NCBI RefSeq assembly: GCF_932294415.1
Contig: NC_065544.1
Coordinates: 12,189,351 to 12,253,350, forward strand
Direction: 5' to 3'
DNA: 64,000 bases
Source: Quercus robur
Lineage: Eukaryota > Streptophyta > Magnoliopsida > Fagales > Fagaceae
The notes below the pieces were generated by a model. The model was not told where the DNA came from. It was given only the letters and a program-made list of their open reading frames with translations, and ran no database searches. Position numbers and translations under genes: made by a program. Positions 1 through 9,600 of this stretch are shown here, one piece after another (within the stretch, counting starts at the first letter, position 1; each line of letters begins with the position of its first letter).

Positions 1-156
1 CCCTTACATCTCTTTAATAAAATTGCAAATATTTGGCAATTAATTTTTACTAAATGAATCTAAGAGTCTTAAAAGTATTTTTTTTTTTTTTTTTGGGTAG
101 TGCATTACAAGCTCTTTGTTTTGATAAATTGTGGACCTTCTCATGTTAAGTAAGGT

Positions 157-193
157 CCCTAAACCCTAAACCCTAAACCCTAAACCCTAAACC
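157..193. repeat. short interstitial telomere-type repeat (CCCTAAA)n
   Basis: About five uninterrupted units of CCCTAAA, the plant telomere heptamer, lie in otherwise AT-rich DNA. The tract is too short to be a chromosome end. It may be a relic of telomeric repair or a chance expansion of a telo-box. A further AAACCCTA-like word occurs near 369, but no convincing open reading frame follows it. Confidence 0.85.
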
Positions 194-1949
194 TTTGACT
201 TTCTATTGATTTCATAACATGTTGCCATATTAGCTTTGCTAGCTCCACAATTTTCCACATTGGCATCTTTTTTTTTTCTTATTCAAGTTTTATTTTTTAA
301 AAAAGAAACATGATTTCGTCTCTCACAAAAGAAAAAAGAGAACACACACGCTACTCTTGACAAAAAAAACCCTAGAACGTCTAAATTTTTTCATGGAGAC
401 CATAGAAGAGCTTCTATGTAGCCTATCTGATGTCTTTCTTTTTCTCACTTCCTCAACTCCTGCTTAACTAGGTAGACCCTTTTCATTCAACCACACAACT
501 GTTGAGTTTTTTGTGGGTTTATGCATGGTGGTGGTGGTCTTGTAATTGTGGATTAGATTGTTTTTTATTTTTATTTTTTAGGATTTAATATTTGAGATGA
601 TTCATGATTTACTTTGTTGTACACGGATGTGTTGATGTGCATGGTGGTGGAGGTGGTGTTGTAATTGTGGGGTTATATAATTTATTATTATTATTATTTT
701 TAGGGATTTTATCTTCAAGATGATTTACAATTTACACTTATTTGATTTGTGGGATTAATTCCTTGCTTTTTTAAGGATTTTTGATGTTCTTGAACTATAT
801 CGTTTTAATTATATTACACATGTACTTTTTTATCAACTAGGATTTTGAGATTATGGAACAATGTGGGACTTGTAGGCTAGGATATATATATATATATATA
901 TATTTTTTTGAAGTTGTAGTAGAATTGCAGTGGTTATTAAGAATTAAGATGTTTATTGGATGAAGTCAGAAAATTTATTTTGGGAAAAATAATTTGATTT
1001 TTTTTTTTTTTTAGTGTAGAATGTGTTGTACGCCATAATTTGTGGGGAAAAAAAGGGGGAAAAAGTCATTCTTACATGTTGTGGGTAAGCACCCTCTTTG
1101 CATATACCTTATCTTATATTCAGTAAACGGATTAGCTTACTTCCAGTACTTTTTTAACTGTAATCTTCTTTTGTTTTAATAAAAATCTACCGCATCACCG
1201 ACTAACTAAATAAAATGTGGAGATTAAAACCCACTACTACTTGTCATTGTGTATTTAAAACAAAAGGAGACCTCCAGTTTAGAAAATACTAAATGATCCA
1301 TATTAGTTTGTGTCCATATATTGTGTATTTAAAACAAAAGGAGACCTCCGTTACATTTGAATTATTTTTGGTTCAATTAGAACCATACTAAGGAACACAA
1401 TATAGAAACTCATCAAAAAGGATCATTCTCTTTGAATTATTTTTGTATCTTAACTGTGTTTGTTATTGATGCTATTTTAAATTTGATTTTTTTTTAAAAA
1501 AAAAATTCTTGATTTTCTTTAATTTGAACTTGATTTTCTTCAATTTGAACTTGATTTATGTGTATTTGTATTGACTTGGTTGAAATAAAATCTACATGAA
1601 TTTTATCTGACATGGTTAAAATGTGTATTTGCATTGATATGGTTGAAAGGAAATCTAAATGAATTTTATTTAGTAGAAAGAAAACAATCATATTCATTGC
1701 CATGACCCTCCGTGCAGGCTTGCTGTTCGCCATGAGTTATTAACATTAGGGGAAAGGTAGTATTATTTGTGTTGTTTTGTAAATTTTTTGAGCCAAATTA
1801 CAGCATAGCATAGTTATAACTTATAAGTTGTAACAAGCGGCTTATTAACACTTAACATCATTTTGGAGAATAATTTTCAATCTATATTGTATTTTTTATG
1901 ATGTATTAAATGCTATTTTTGAAAAATGGTGAATAATTGTCAATTTATA

Positions 1950-2003
<54 letters not shown>
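194..2003. other. intergenic, AT-rich, small local duplications
   Basis: No coding region is supportable here. Two local duplications are visible: a GGTGG-rich block near 520-560 repeated near 640-680, and a block at about 1249-1276 (with aaaggagacctcc) repeated at about 1324-1351. A (TA)n tract lies near 880-902, and a compound (TA)n(GA)n microsatellite occupies about 1957-2002 directly beside the MITE that follows. Confidence 0.6.
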
Positions 2004-2398
2004 TTGGGTTCAAGTTACACTTGGTGTAATTTTAAACAATGTTACACCACTCAATATTTTTTAATTGGATATGAATTTTGACAAATCAACAGTTAGATTA
2101 CATTATCTTCATATATTCTCTATACTTGCAAAATTTCAAGGTGATCAAAGATTAATAGTCATGTCATCAATTAATTGTTTAAATTTAAGTTTTTGTAGTT
2201 TAAAATAATGCATAAAAGACGAGTTTATGGATTGGATGGTAAATAACATCCAATTGATATGAAAATTGACATGCATATTAAGAACAGATAGAACATGTAA
2301 TTCAACGGTTGAATTTTCAAAATATGAATTCAATAACAAGTTATTGAGTGGTGTAACATTACTTAGAGTTACATTAGGTCTAACTTGAATTCAACCCA
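2004..2398. mobile_element. MITE with about 55-bp terminal inverted repeats
   Basis: The left end (ttgggttcaagttacac, then a block ending gttacaccactcaat) is mirrored by the right end, which reads attgagtggtgtaac in and ttgaattcaaccca out. The roughly 395-bp body has no coding potential. The element sits between a TA/GA microsatellite and the end of the pararetrovirus-like block. TA-rich flanks prevent a firm target-site duplication call, so the superfamily is not assigned. Confidence 0.7.
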
Positions 2399-2419
2399 TT
2401 TATATATGTACAAAAAAAA

Positions 2420-2525
2420 AAAAGGATCAAAAGGCCAACTAAGTCCACATGATTACAAGATTGAATGAATCGATATGTTCCTATTACAAGATTACTAAGG
2501 GATTTTGTAAGAGGAGGATAATCTC
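2420..2525 (-). repeat. terminal block of pararetrovirus-like element, copy at 3' end
   Basis: This stretch shares the words aggatcaaaa, catgattacaagattga, atgttcctattac and gtaagaggaggataatct with 6187-6338. The internal copy lies immediately upstream (minus strand) of a primer-binding site. The pair therefore behaves like the two ends of a terminally redundant genome or LTR, and this copy marks the 3' end of the minus-strand element. Confidence 0.7.
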
Positions 2526-3093
2526 TTGTAATTCGGCCCACCCCACCCCCCCCCCCCCCGGCGAATATCTTTCCTTTTATAGGTGGGAGGGAAAGCAAGT
2601 GGGAATCTTGGAAAGGGCACAACTGGAACTATTCTTGAATAGTGACCTATCGGGGCACTGTTCAATGATGGGTCAGCATAATTTTCTTCTTGTGTCGGCT
2701 AGAACTATTTTGAATAGTGACTAGTGCTATCTAGAAGATCTTAGGGACTATCTAGATTATAGGTAGCATAAGGGTCTTGTGAGTCCTAGAAGGGATCAAA
2801 GGCAGGATACTGGTAGATGCTTCTGAAGAGGTAGGAGAAACTCTTTCTTCTTTCTCTAATTGTGAAGCCTGGAGAAGTAACTAGTTGGCAAGATCTTTAA
2901 TCTCTTTGCTAGATTTTCCTGTGACTGAGACTAATTCTAGGCTTGATTGAGATCTTGTCTTCTAAGCAATAGGTCTTGATACTGAAGGAGGGAAATCTTT
3001 ATTTATTTGACTGATGATTGAATCAATCTTAAGACTATCCCACCATTTAACTGAAAACTCCCTAGTCAGCATGTTATTGCTAATTGCATAAGA
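2526..3093 (-). other. 3' non-coding part of pararetrovirus-like block
   Basis: It lies between the C-terminal coding remnant and the terminal block. It contains a poly(C) run near 2537-2558 and scattered short repeats of ctattttgaatagtgac. No protein motif can be followed on either strand. Confidence 0.4.
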
Positions 3094-3839
3094 TCACATG
3101 TTAATCCAGTGGATCTTGTACTTTGCCGTCATGTGCAAAATTGCTAGAAACTGGGAATTATGATTGTTGACTTGAAATCTTGAAGTGAAATACTTAAGGG
3201 CCTCTTGGAGGGCTTCAAGGAAAATCTGGGGTACTAATCCAAACATTTCCCACCAATTGAAGAACCACATGGATATCTGGCCATTAAAATTCTTGTCAAA
3301 CATCATGATCCAAGAATTACCAAAATTCTTGTTCTAGTAAAATAAAACTTTTTCGAAGGCATCCATATAGTCATAATAACCATACAGGATTGTTATTCCT
3401 TCAATTGTCCTGAGCATGGAGGGATGTTGTCCCCATTCCTTGAAATTGATGAATCTAGAGATGATAAACTTATGGTAGAGGACGACTGAGGATTCCTTTT
3501 TAGATTGAATGTTTTCTATTCCAACAAGCTTTTCCTGGGTAAGGATACTCTTGTAGAACTTGATGGACTTTGGTGGATCCTTTGGAATAAAATGCCAATT
3601 TAGGGGAAAGTATTCCATTGCAAGGGCCAAAGGGTCTTTTATGTGAGCCATATGGGGCTTAATATAAAACATGAATTTGAGAAAAAGCTTCTTAACATAA
3701 GGAGACCTTTCTTTTTTGGGAAGAAACTAGGATGCTCTTTAGGACTAAATGGGGCCAAAGGGACCATCGACTAAATATGGGGTTATTGTCCTAGGGGCTG
3801 GGGATGCTAAAGCAGAACTGTAGTTGGGTTGGCTATGGG
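3094..3839 (-). pseudogene. C-terminal region of pararetrovirus polyprotein, decayed
   Basis: Two minus-strand reading frames (3334-3672 and 3094-3306) encode aromatic-rich sequence with words such as FKEWGQHPSM, YGYYDYMDAF and WFFNWWEMFG. I associate these with the poorly characterised C-terminal tail of plant endogenous pararetrovirus polyproteins. The frames are separated by a frameshift, and stops interrupt the upstream part (3673-3839). No function is assigned to this tail. The solo-LTR-like insertion separates it from the RNase H remnant. Confidence 0.55.
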
Positions 3840-4826
3840 TTGTGATAGGCCAAAAACGAATTGACCCTTGTGATGAATTAATTGATTAATTAGACAAGTT
3901 TATTAATTAATTAAATTAACATGTAAACGCGTGGTAGCACAAACAAATCACCAATAAACTAAGTATGCAGTGGAAAATAAATTTGACACTGTGATTTGTT
4001 TACGTATAAGGAAAACCTAACGGCAAAAACCCCACTGGGTGATTTTCAGGTCACCACTCCCGAAATTCCACTATTATCACAACAAGCGGTTATAAGTAAA
4101 GGAATCCTAGTACCTTATACCAACATACAGTTGAACCCTTACCCCAATACCTAATTGGACTTGTTTTGTAGTGACAATTTCTCATTTTGATACACAGCTC
4201 CCAAGTACGTGACTAACCAATGTGCGGATCCCAGTACACGACTTCAATCACCAACTAGAGAAGGTTATTGGCTGCAAAGTTCTTTAGTTTATCCACACGA
4301 TGAAGATCAAGATGATGCTTGGTCACAAAACCCTACGGTGCACATACACAGCAACTTCTTCAGAAGAGATGAACTAGGGCAAAACTTTGTCTCCAGTCAC
4401 AATCTGCTTGAACAAACTATTCTCAAAGCTTGTGCAACTTGTGAACTCTTTGACGACCTTTAAAATAATCCTTTTATATATCTAGAGTTGTGAGAAAAGA
4501 AAGCCCAAACATATAAAACCAGATAGGAGTTAAAACAGAACTAGAATTCTATTTTTCATAAAGCTCGACAAATACCTATTTGTCGAGATGCTGTTGAGCA
4601 ACTGTCGAGCCACGAGGTTAGAACAGCTTCTTAAGCTCGATAGATAGCTAGCTGTCGAGCTAGCTATTGAGATTTAATGAATAACACTTCTTCAGCTTGA
4701 ATCTTGGACAGACTTGCATGTCTTCAACACTTGATCTTGAAACACAGTTTCTTGAAGTATTAAATACATCCTAGATCTACCCAAATACAAGTAAAGTGTG
4801 TTTTGTTAAAGGATTAGCCAATTACA
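3840..4826 (+). mobile_element. solo-LTR-like insertion inside pararetrovirus remnant
   Basis: This stretch of about 985 bp interrupts the RNase H region and shares layout with the LTRs at 36-39 kb. It has a purine-rich block resembling the gtgcggaatataaa region, then 'aaccccactgggtgattt', a string of pseudo-genic words, and a distal section rich in ctcgac/gtcgag motifs. It probably ends near ccaattaca. Pararetrovirus coding similarity resumes on both sides, so it is a nested later insertion. Exact ends and a 5-bp duplication could not be fixed. Confidence 0.5.
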
Positions 4827-4829
4827 TCT

Positions 4830-5162
4830 TTTCCTAAAACATGTTTTGCAGATTTGCAGTCAATTCTTATTAAGAACTTTTGGTTTAATAAATCACTTTG
4901 AAACTTTGAAATGCATAATACTATAGATAAAATTTCTTTTTTAATAGTACTGTAATTAATTTGTGTGGGAGTCCAAATTCCCGAAATAGACTATCTGTTT
5001 AGGATATTCAGGACTGACTCGCTGAAGGAGGATGCCACCATAACCAATGTTAGAGGCATCTATCTAGACAATCTTGAAGGAATTTTTTGAGGGAATTTCT
5101 AAACAAGGGAGAGTTTTGACATATTTTTTGATTTCTTGAACGACTGAAGTGTGAACTGGAGT
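4830..5162 (-). pseudogene. RNase H remnant of pararetrovirus polyprotein
   Basis: Read on the minus strand, this continues directly from the reverse transcriptase remnant. It contains IDASNIGYGG, matching the first catalytic Asp motif of retroviral-type RNase H, preceded by a stop codon. Downstream words can be followed only by changing frame. It is cut by the solo-LTR-like insertion at about 4826. Confidence 0.55.
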
Positions 5163-5636
5163 CTAAGGTGGTGGATTGGTTTGAAGTCTATCAAAAAGGG
5201 GTTTGCATTTCTGCCTAAGATTTTGATAGAAGCCTAAAATGTAATTGAGAGATCCTATAAATCTCTGAAGTTGTGTTTTGTCTAGGATTTGATTTGGAAA
5301 CTTGTCTGCAAACTGAGTGGCTCTATCTATAGGTTTGATTAGGCCATGATGGATGTCAAAACCTAAGAACCGAACATGTGTTTGGAAGTTGTGTCCTTTC
5401 TTGCTATGGGCTTTTATGGCTGCTGGTGCAAACAAGTAACATGTCTCATATTCTTTATTTATGCCATAGACTTGTTCTACAATCTTAACTTGGTAATCTT
5501 GCTTAAATGATTTAAGAGACCAAGAAGACATATAGATCTGGTTGATAGGTATCTTAAGGATGTTCCAATCTCCTAAACCTAGCTCAACATCTGATAATTC
5601 ATAAGATTTGGAATTGACAACTCCGGTTTCTTTTGG
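5163..5636 (-). pseudogene. movement-protein start joined to distal reverse transcriptase
   Basis: The open frame at 5531-5163 (122 codons), plus upstream in-frame sequence to about 5636, looks chimeric. The first half (SWSLKSFKQDY, YETCYLFAPAAIKAHSKK) resembles the N-terminal movement-protein region of plant pararetroviruses. From about residue 50 (FQTHVRFLGFDI, DKTQLQRFIGSLNYI) it is the thumb/connection part of a reverse transcriptase. Everything between, including the rest of the movement protein, coat, protease and the RT YxDD core, is missing. That indicates a large internal deletion closed in frame. It lies immediately downstream of leader copy 1. The movement-protein assignment is less certain than the RT assignment. 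Confidence 0.55.
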
Positions 5637-6182
5637 GATATCTGGTATGGATGACCTAGAGCTGGCAGAATAATTGCTTCTAAAAAATCTATTTATTATT
5701 TTCGAATTAAAAGTCTAAGTTAAACAATCAAAACCTAATTGCGTTTATCTTCAAATTGTTGTATGTAACCTTTGACCTATGATAGGGGGTACATTCCATG
5801 ACCTTTTGCCTTTTCACTTTAAGCCTCAAACACATATCTTTAGCTAACACTACCACTTGCTAAGAAACTGTGCTTACAGGCCAAACTCGCATTCTCCTAG
5901 AACAAGCTGTAGGGCTAAACACAAAAACACAAAAAGAAAGCAACTGGGAGATAACTAGATAACATGGAGAATTAATCCTGAAACAACAAATAGAGTGAAA
6001 TAAAAGGAATTCAATTACCAATAAATAGAGAAAACGCAACAAATATGGAGGATAAAAGAGGAGCTAGGTTAAAATAAAATAGATGTAATCTTATAATGCA
6101 AGTAAAATCAACTGAAAACAAAATTATTTTAACAACATACAATGTAATGTTTCTAAGGCCAACTTGGCTCTGATACCAAAAA
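5637..6182 (-). promoter_or_regulatory. pararetrovirus-like leader copy 1 with tRNA-Met primer-binding site
   Basis: On the minus strand this begins with TGGTATCAGAGCC (complement of 6166-6178), the sequence complementary to the 3' end of plant initiator tRNA-Met that primes reverse transcription. About 530 nt of largely non-coding leader follow. It is a direct tandem copy of 6340-6885. It then reads into the movement-protein-like fragment. Confidence 0.75.
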
Positions 6183-6339
6183 AAAAAAGGATCAAAAAGC
6201 TGACTGAGGCCACATTAAAAGGCTGATTAAGGCCACATGATTACAAGATTGAGTGAGGCCATATGATTACAAGATTGAATAAATGGGTATGTTCCTATTA
6301 CAGGATTACTACAGGATTCTGTAAGAGGAGGATAATCTA
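6183..6339 (-). repeat. terminal block between the two leader copies
   Basis: It matches the 3'-terminal block at 2420-2525 but is longer because of an internal triplication of a ggccacat/gattacaagattga unit. Its position directly upstream (minus strand) of primer-binding site 1 is that expected of the end of a terminally redundant copy. Confidence 0.65.
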
Positions 6340-6885
6340 TATCTGGTATGGATGACCTAGAGCTGGTAGAAGAATTGCTTTTAAACAATCTATTCATTAT
6401 TTCCAAATTAAAAGTCTAAGTTAAACAATCAAAACCTAATTACTTTTATCTTCAAATTGCCGTATCTAACCTTTGACCTATGATAGGGGGTACATTCCAT
6501 GATCATTTGCCTTTCCGCTTTAAGCCTCAAATGCGTATCTTTGGCTAACACGACCACTCGCTAAGAAACTGGACTTACAAGTCAAACTCGCACTCTCTTG
6601 GAACAAGTTGTGGGGATAAACATAGAAACTCGAAAAAGAAAGCAACTAGGAGATAATTGGATAACATGGAGAATTAGTCTTGAAACAACAAATAGAGTGA
6701 AGTAAAAGGTATTCGATTGTTAACAAATAGAGAAAACACAACAAATATGGAGGATAAAAGAGGAGCTAGGTTAAAATAAAATAGATGTAATCTTATAATG
6801 CATGTAAAATCAACTAAAAACAAGATTATTTTAACAACATACAGTGTAATGTTTTTGAGGCCAACTTGGCTCTAATACCAAAAAA
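6340..6885 (-). promoter_or_regulatory. pararetrovirus-like leader copy 2 with mutated primer-binding site
   Basis: This is the second tandem copy of the leader, offset about 703 bp from copy 1 and visibly diverged. Its primer-binding site (6868-6880) reads TGGTATTAGAGCC on the minus strand, one change from the copy 1 site. It passes straight into the terminal block with no intervening viral genes, so all coding sequence of this repeat unit is deleted. Confidence 0.7.
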
Positions 6886-6987
6886 CAAGGCGTTTGAGGC
6901 TTAAGGTTAGATACACATCAAAAATGTTTTCTACTTCTTCATCATCTGAGAGATTCTGGCATGAAGGACCTTCTTCATTATTATCTC

Positions 6988-7038
6988 GATGAGAAATATC
7001 ACCTTTTTTTTTTTTTTTTGGATAGATGAGAAATATCA
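6988..7038. repeat. poly(T) micro-insertion with 14-bp direct repeats
   Basis: gatgagaaatatca at 6988-7001 is repeated exactly at 7025-7038. The 23 bp between are cc, a T run and ggata. Read on the minus strand the insert is a short word followed by poly(A). It interrupts pararetrovirus-derived sequence. Confidence 0.8.
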
Positions 7039-7039
7039 T

Positions 7040-8114
7040 TTTGGTTCTTCATTTTCTGGTCAAGGAAATTATGATCGATCTAAGAATAGTTAGGGCTTGG
7101 TTAAGCTTCCAAACTTCTTCTTTAAGGGTTCTAACTTCAAATTTGGTTTCCTTGATTTCTAGCTGAAGGACGCTAACCGTGACTTCCTTCTTGGCTTTGG
7201 TAAACCTATTGAAGATTTTCTCTAGGTTCATAGGAGGTTCAGAAGGCTTAGGTTTGGGCTCCTTGGTTTCTCTGACTAGGGCTTTCTAAAACTTGCTAAA
7301 GTACTAGGCTTTTATAACTGGGTCTTCTATCTTTTCTATTAAATCAAGGAGAAGCTCTTCTTGTTGGCTAAGAACATTGATTGATTTGTCCTTGCAACAA
7401 CTGTCTTTACATCCTATCCTAATGTTTGGACCATAAGAGGTATTGGAGGAGTCTCTGGAGGAAAATGATTGGTTTAACTGGAAAATCTCATGATCACTAG
7501 AGCTATTAGAAGACTCACTGTCTGTATTTCTAAGCTCTAAAACTTTAAATAACTCATCTTTGCTAGTTTGGTCAATTTGAAGGGTGTTGGTCAAAGCTTT
7601 GGCTTTCGACCTACACTCTGATTTAAAATGACATTTCTTGCCACACCTGTAGCACTCAGCTTTCTTTTTGTTGTGTCTTTTTGTGCAAGGTATTTTTTGT
7701 TGACCTTATGGTAATCTTTGGTTTTCCAATTTTTCTTATAGAAGTCATCTCTGCTAAAGTTATTGGACTTCTTATGACGTCTATTAAACCATACTAGGTA
7801 CAAAAGTTTCCTACTTCGTACTTGGCTTTTTTCTTATCCTTGTTGGCTTGGTTGTTGATCTTCATATCTATGCACATCTTTAGGCCTTCCCGACAGATGA
7901 CACTAGATATATTCCCATAAGTCAAGTTGTCATAATCTATGACTCCTGAGGTATTACTTAGGGTTTCTCTAATTTTATGGGCGAAAAGACTAGGTAGACC
8001 ATTGATAAACTTCTCTTTCCAAAATGGAGAGCTACAATCATCTCTAAGAATGGCTCTGGTGGTGAAGACATCTTCATACCATCAAAAGTCACTGAGGGTA
8101 GGACGCTTGAGGTT

Positions 8115-8115
<1 letters not shown>
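7040..8115 (-). pseudogene. coat-protein-like C-terminal region with CCHC zinc knuckle, decayed
   Basis: On the minus strand, 7654-7613 encodes CYRCGKKCHFKSEC, a CX2CX4HX4C zinc knuckle typical of retroviral Gag and caulimovirid coat proteins. Upstream is a basic stretch (open frame 7591-7803). Downstream (7304-7594) is a Ser/Asp/Glu-rich region with SSNSSSDHE, and then a predicted coiled coil (7049-7231, heptad-like KEVTVSVLQLEIKETKF). At least two frameshifts separate these pieces. The SINE insertion cuts the region at 8116. Confidence 0.6.
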
Positions 8116-8155
<40 letters not shown>

Positions 8156-8302
8156 GATAGAATTTCTACTCTAGCCTAATCTAAGTGTATATGCGTGTTA
8201 AGTTTCCTCCTGGAGACTTGAACCCCGACCCTTGCCCCCTACACTCTACAAGCATTTATACTAGTGGAGTGACCACCGCACTAAAGGTGCGTGGTGGTGA
8301 CA
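8116..8302 (-). mobile_element. tRNA-derived SINE with poly(A) tail
   Basis: On the minus strand this is a roughly 150-bp body ending in a long poly(A) (T run at about 8119-8150 on plus). A pol III box B match, GGTTCAAGTCTCC, is the complement of about 8211-8223. A box A-like TAGTGCGGTGG lies upstream. The element is flanked by cttgaggtta at 8106-8115 and 8303-8312, a 10-bp target-site duplication. It is inserted in the coat-protein-like remnant. Confidence 0.75.
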
Positions 8303-9591
8303 CTTGAGGTTACTTAACTGGTTATGTATCCTAGTTGTGATGTTGATCTATGATCATGTAGATCAAGGTATTGACTCCATTTGGGACACCTCTGCCTATA
8401 GCTTTGTCAAAGATGGGATTTCCATCATCATCTTTTTAATTGCACTTTTGATCTGTTCTCTGGATTCTTCTGTAAGGTACTTATCCCACTATGACAGAAG
8501 TTTACATGTGAATCCTAAGACCAAAAGATTAATTACTTAGGTATGGGTGAATTCATTATTGAGGTAGTTATTTGCTACCATGGTTAGGTGCTGGATTTTA
8601 TTCAAAATTTCTTGTTCTGATAATCCATCTATATTCCATTCATAAAGTTTATCAAAAAAGCTAATGAAAACTGATTGCTAATATTTCTTTCCTCAAACTG
8701 GAGGTCAGGGGGTGTTGGTTTGGGGTACCAATTTTTGGTAAGACTGGTTGGGTTTACTTTGGGATGGTGAAGCCTATTCACTTGTAAACCTGGAAATTGG
8801 TTTTCTAGTTGCTCTATTTCTCTTTCAGATTCTAAAGAGGTTTGGCTAGAATTGCTAGCCGAGCAAGTTCCTAATTCTTTCTTAACTAAGTCTTCTAACT
8901 TTTGGTTTACTATTTCTAAGGCTGTTTTATCCTTAGATCTACGATTGGCTTGTATATTGACTGGTAATTTCACTAAAGGTTTTTCTAAAGACTGAATAGG
9001 TTTGACAAGGTTGCTGGATTGAGGGATAACATCATTTTCTACTCTATCTTCTATTCTATCTAATTGCTTGCCTATGACATCTAAGCACCAGTTGGTATAG
9101 TTGTTTTGCTCCATAAGTTTCCTAACTGGTTTTTCTTCTTCAGTTGGTTTCTTGAATATGGAAGCAACAACTTTTTGTCCTTGATGTTTGATAACTATGG
9201 TTTCTAGAAGTGGTTGGCGAGATTGGACTACTTGTTGGTTCTCTTTAGTCCAATTTGTTTTGGTAAGAACACAAGATTTTCTGTGCCACTTAAAATGGTT
9301 CTTGAAGTATTCAAAGAAAGGTATTTCTGCTGATATTTCTTTCATGAATTCTTGCCATTTGGTAAGCACTTCTTTCTTTTGTTCTAAGGTATGGCTTGGT
9401 CTATAGGTTTCTCGTTTGACTCTGTTTCTTTCAGACTCAAACTCATCACCAAAGGCTTTCAAGTTTGGAACAAATTCATTTTTCTTGACATTGAGCTGGT
9501 GACCTATTAGAGCCTCTGTTTGCTCAAAGTCTGTAGGAGTTGGAGAGAATTGACTGTGAGAGCACTGATTCTCTTCCTCATCAACAATCAA
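8303..9591 (-). pseudogene. coat-protein-like N-terminal region of pararetrovirus
   Basis: A 320-codon open frame (9591-8629) starts at an ATG and is rich in Glu, Lys and Gln. It includes KRETYRPSHTLEQKKEVL, then a long hydrophilic spacer, then WYPKPTPPDLQFEE. After 8629 the similarity continues in shifted frames (word YEWNIDGLSEQEI, then stops) to the SINE. I recognise the WYPxPxPPDxQxEE/YEWNIDG region as common in plant endogenous pararetrovirus polyproteins upstream of the zinc knuckle. The open frame is the longest remnant in the element, but no intact protein can be made. Confidence 0.55.
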
Positions 9592-9600
9592 TAATTGAAC

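Larger units (their letters stand above)
2408..9600 (-). mobile_element. endogenous pararetrovirus (Caulimoviridae-like) mosaic, defective
   Basis: Minus-strand fragments run in viral order but with internal losses. They are a coat-protein-like region (about 9591-7040) with a CCHC zinc knuckle, two tandem leader copies each starting with an initiator-tRNA-Met-type primer-binding site, a short movement-protein-like start fused to the distal reverse transcriptase, RNase H, and a C-terminal region (about 3840-3094). A terminal block near 2420-2525 is repeated at 6187-6338. Stops and frameshifts occur throughout, and the reverse transcriptase catalytic core and the protease are not seen. A solo-LTR-like element (about 3840-4826) and a SINE (8116-8302) are inserted. 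The family call is based on remembered motif resemblance; an LTR retrotransposon relative is the main alternative. Confidence 0.65.

Noticed and set aside
360..470. Possible gene start: AAACCCTA-like word followed by ATGGAGACC
   Set aside because: The frame ends after about 25 codons, no splice-compatible continuation was seen, and no protein family is recognised.
2145..2339. 64-codon minus frame
   Set aside because: Lies wholly within the MITE and shows no family resemblance.
4209..4463. 84-codon plus frame
   Set aside because: Part of the solo-LTR-like insertion; similar pseudo-coding stretches occur in the related LTRs at 37-39 kb.
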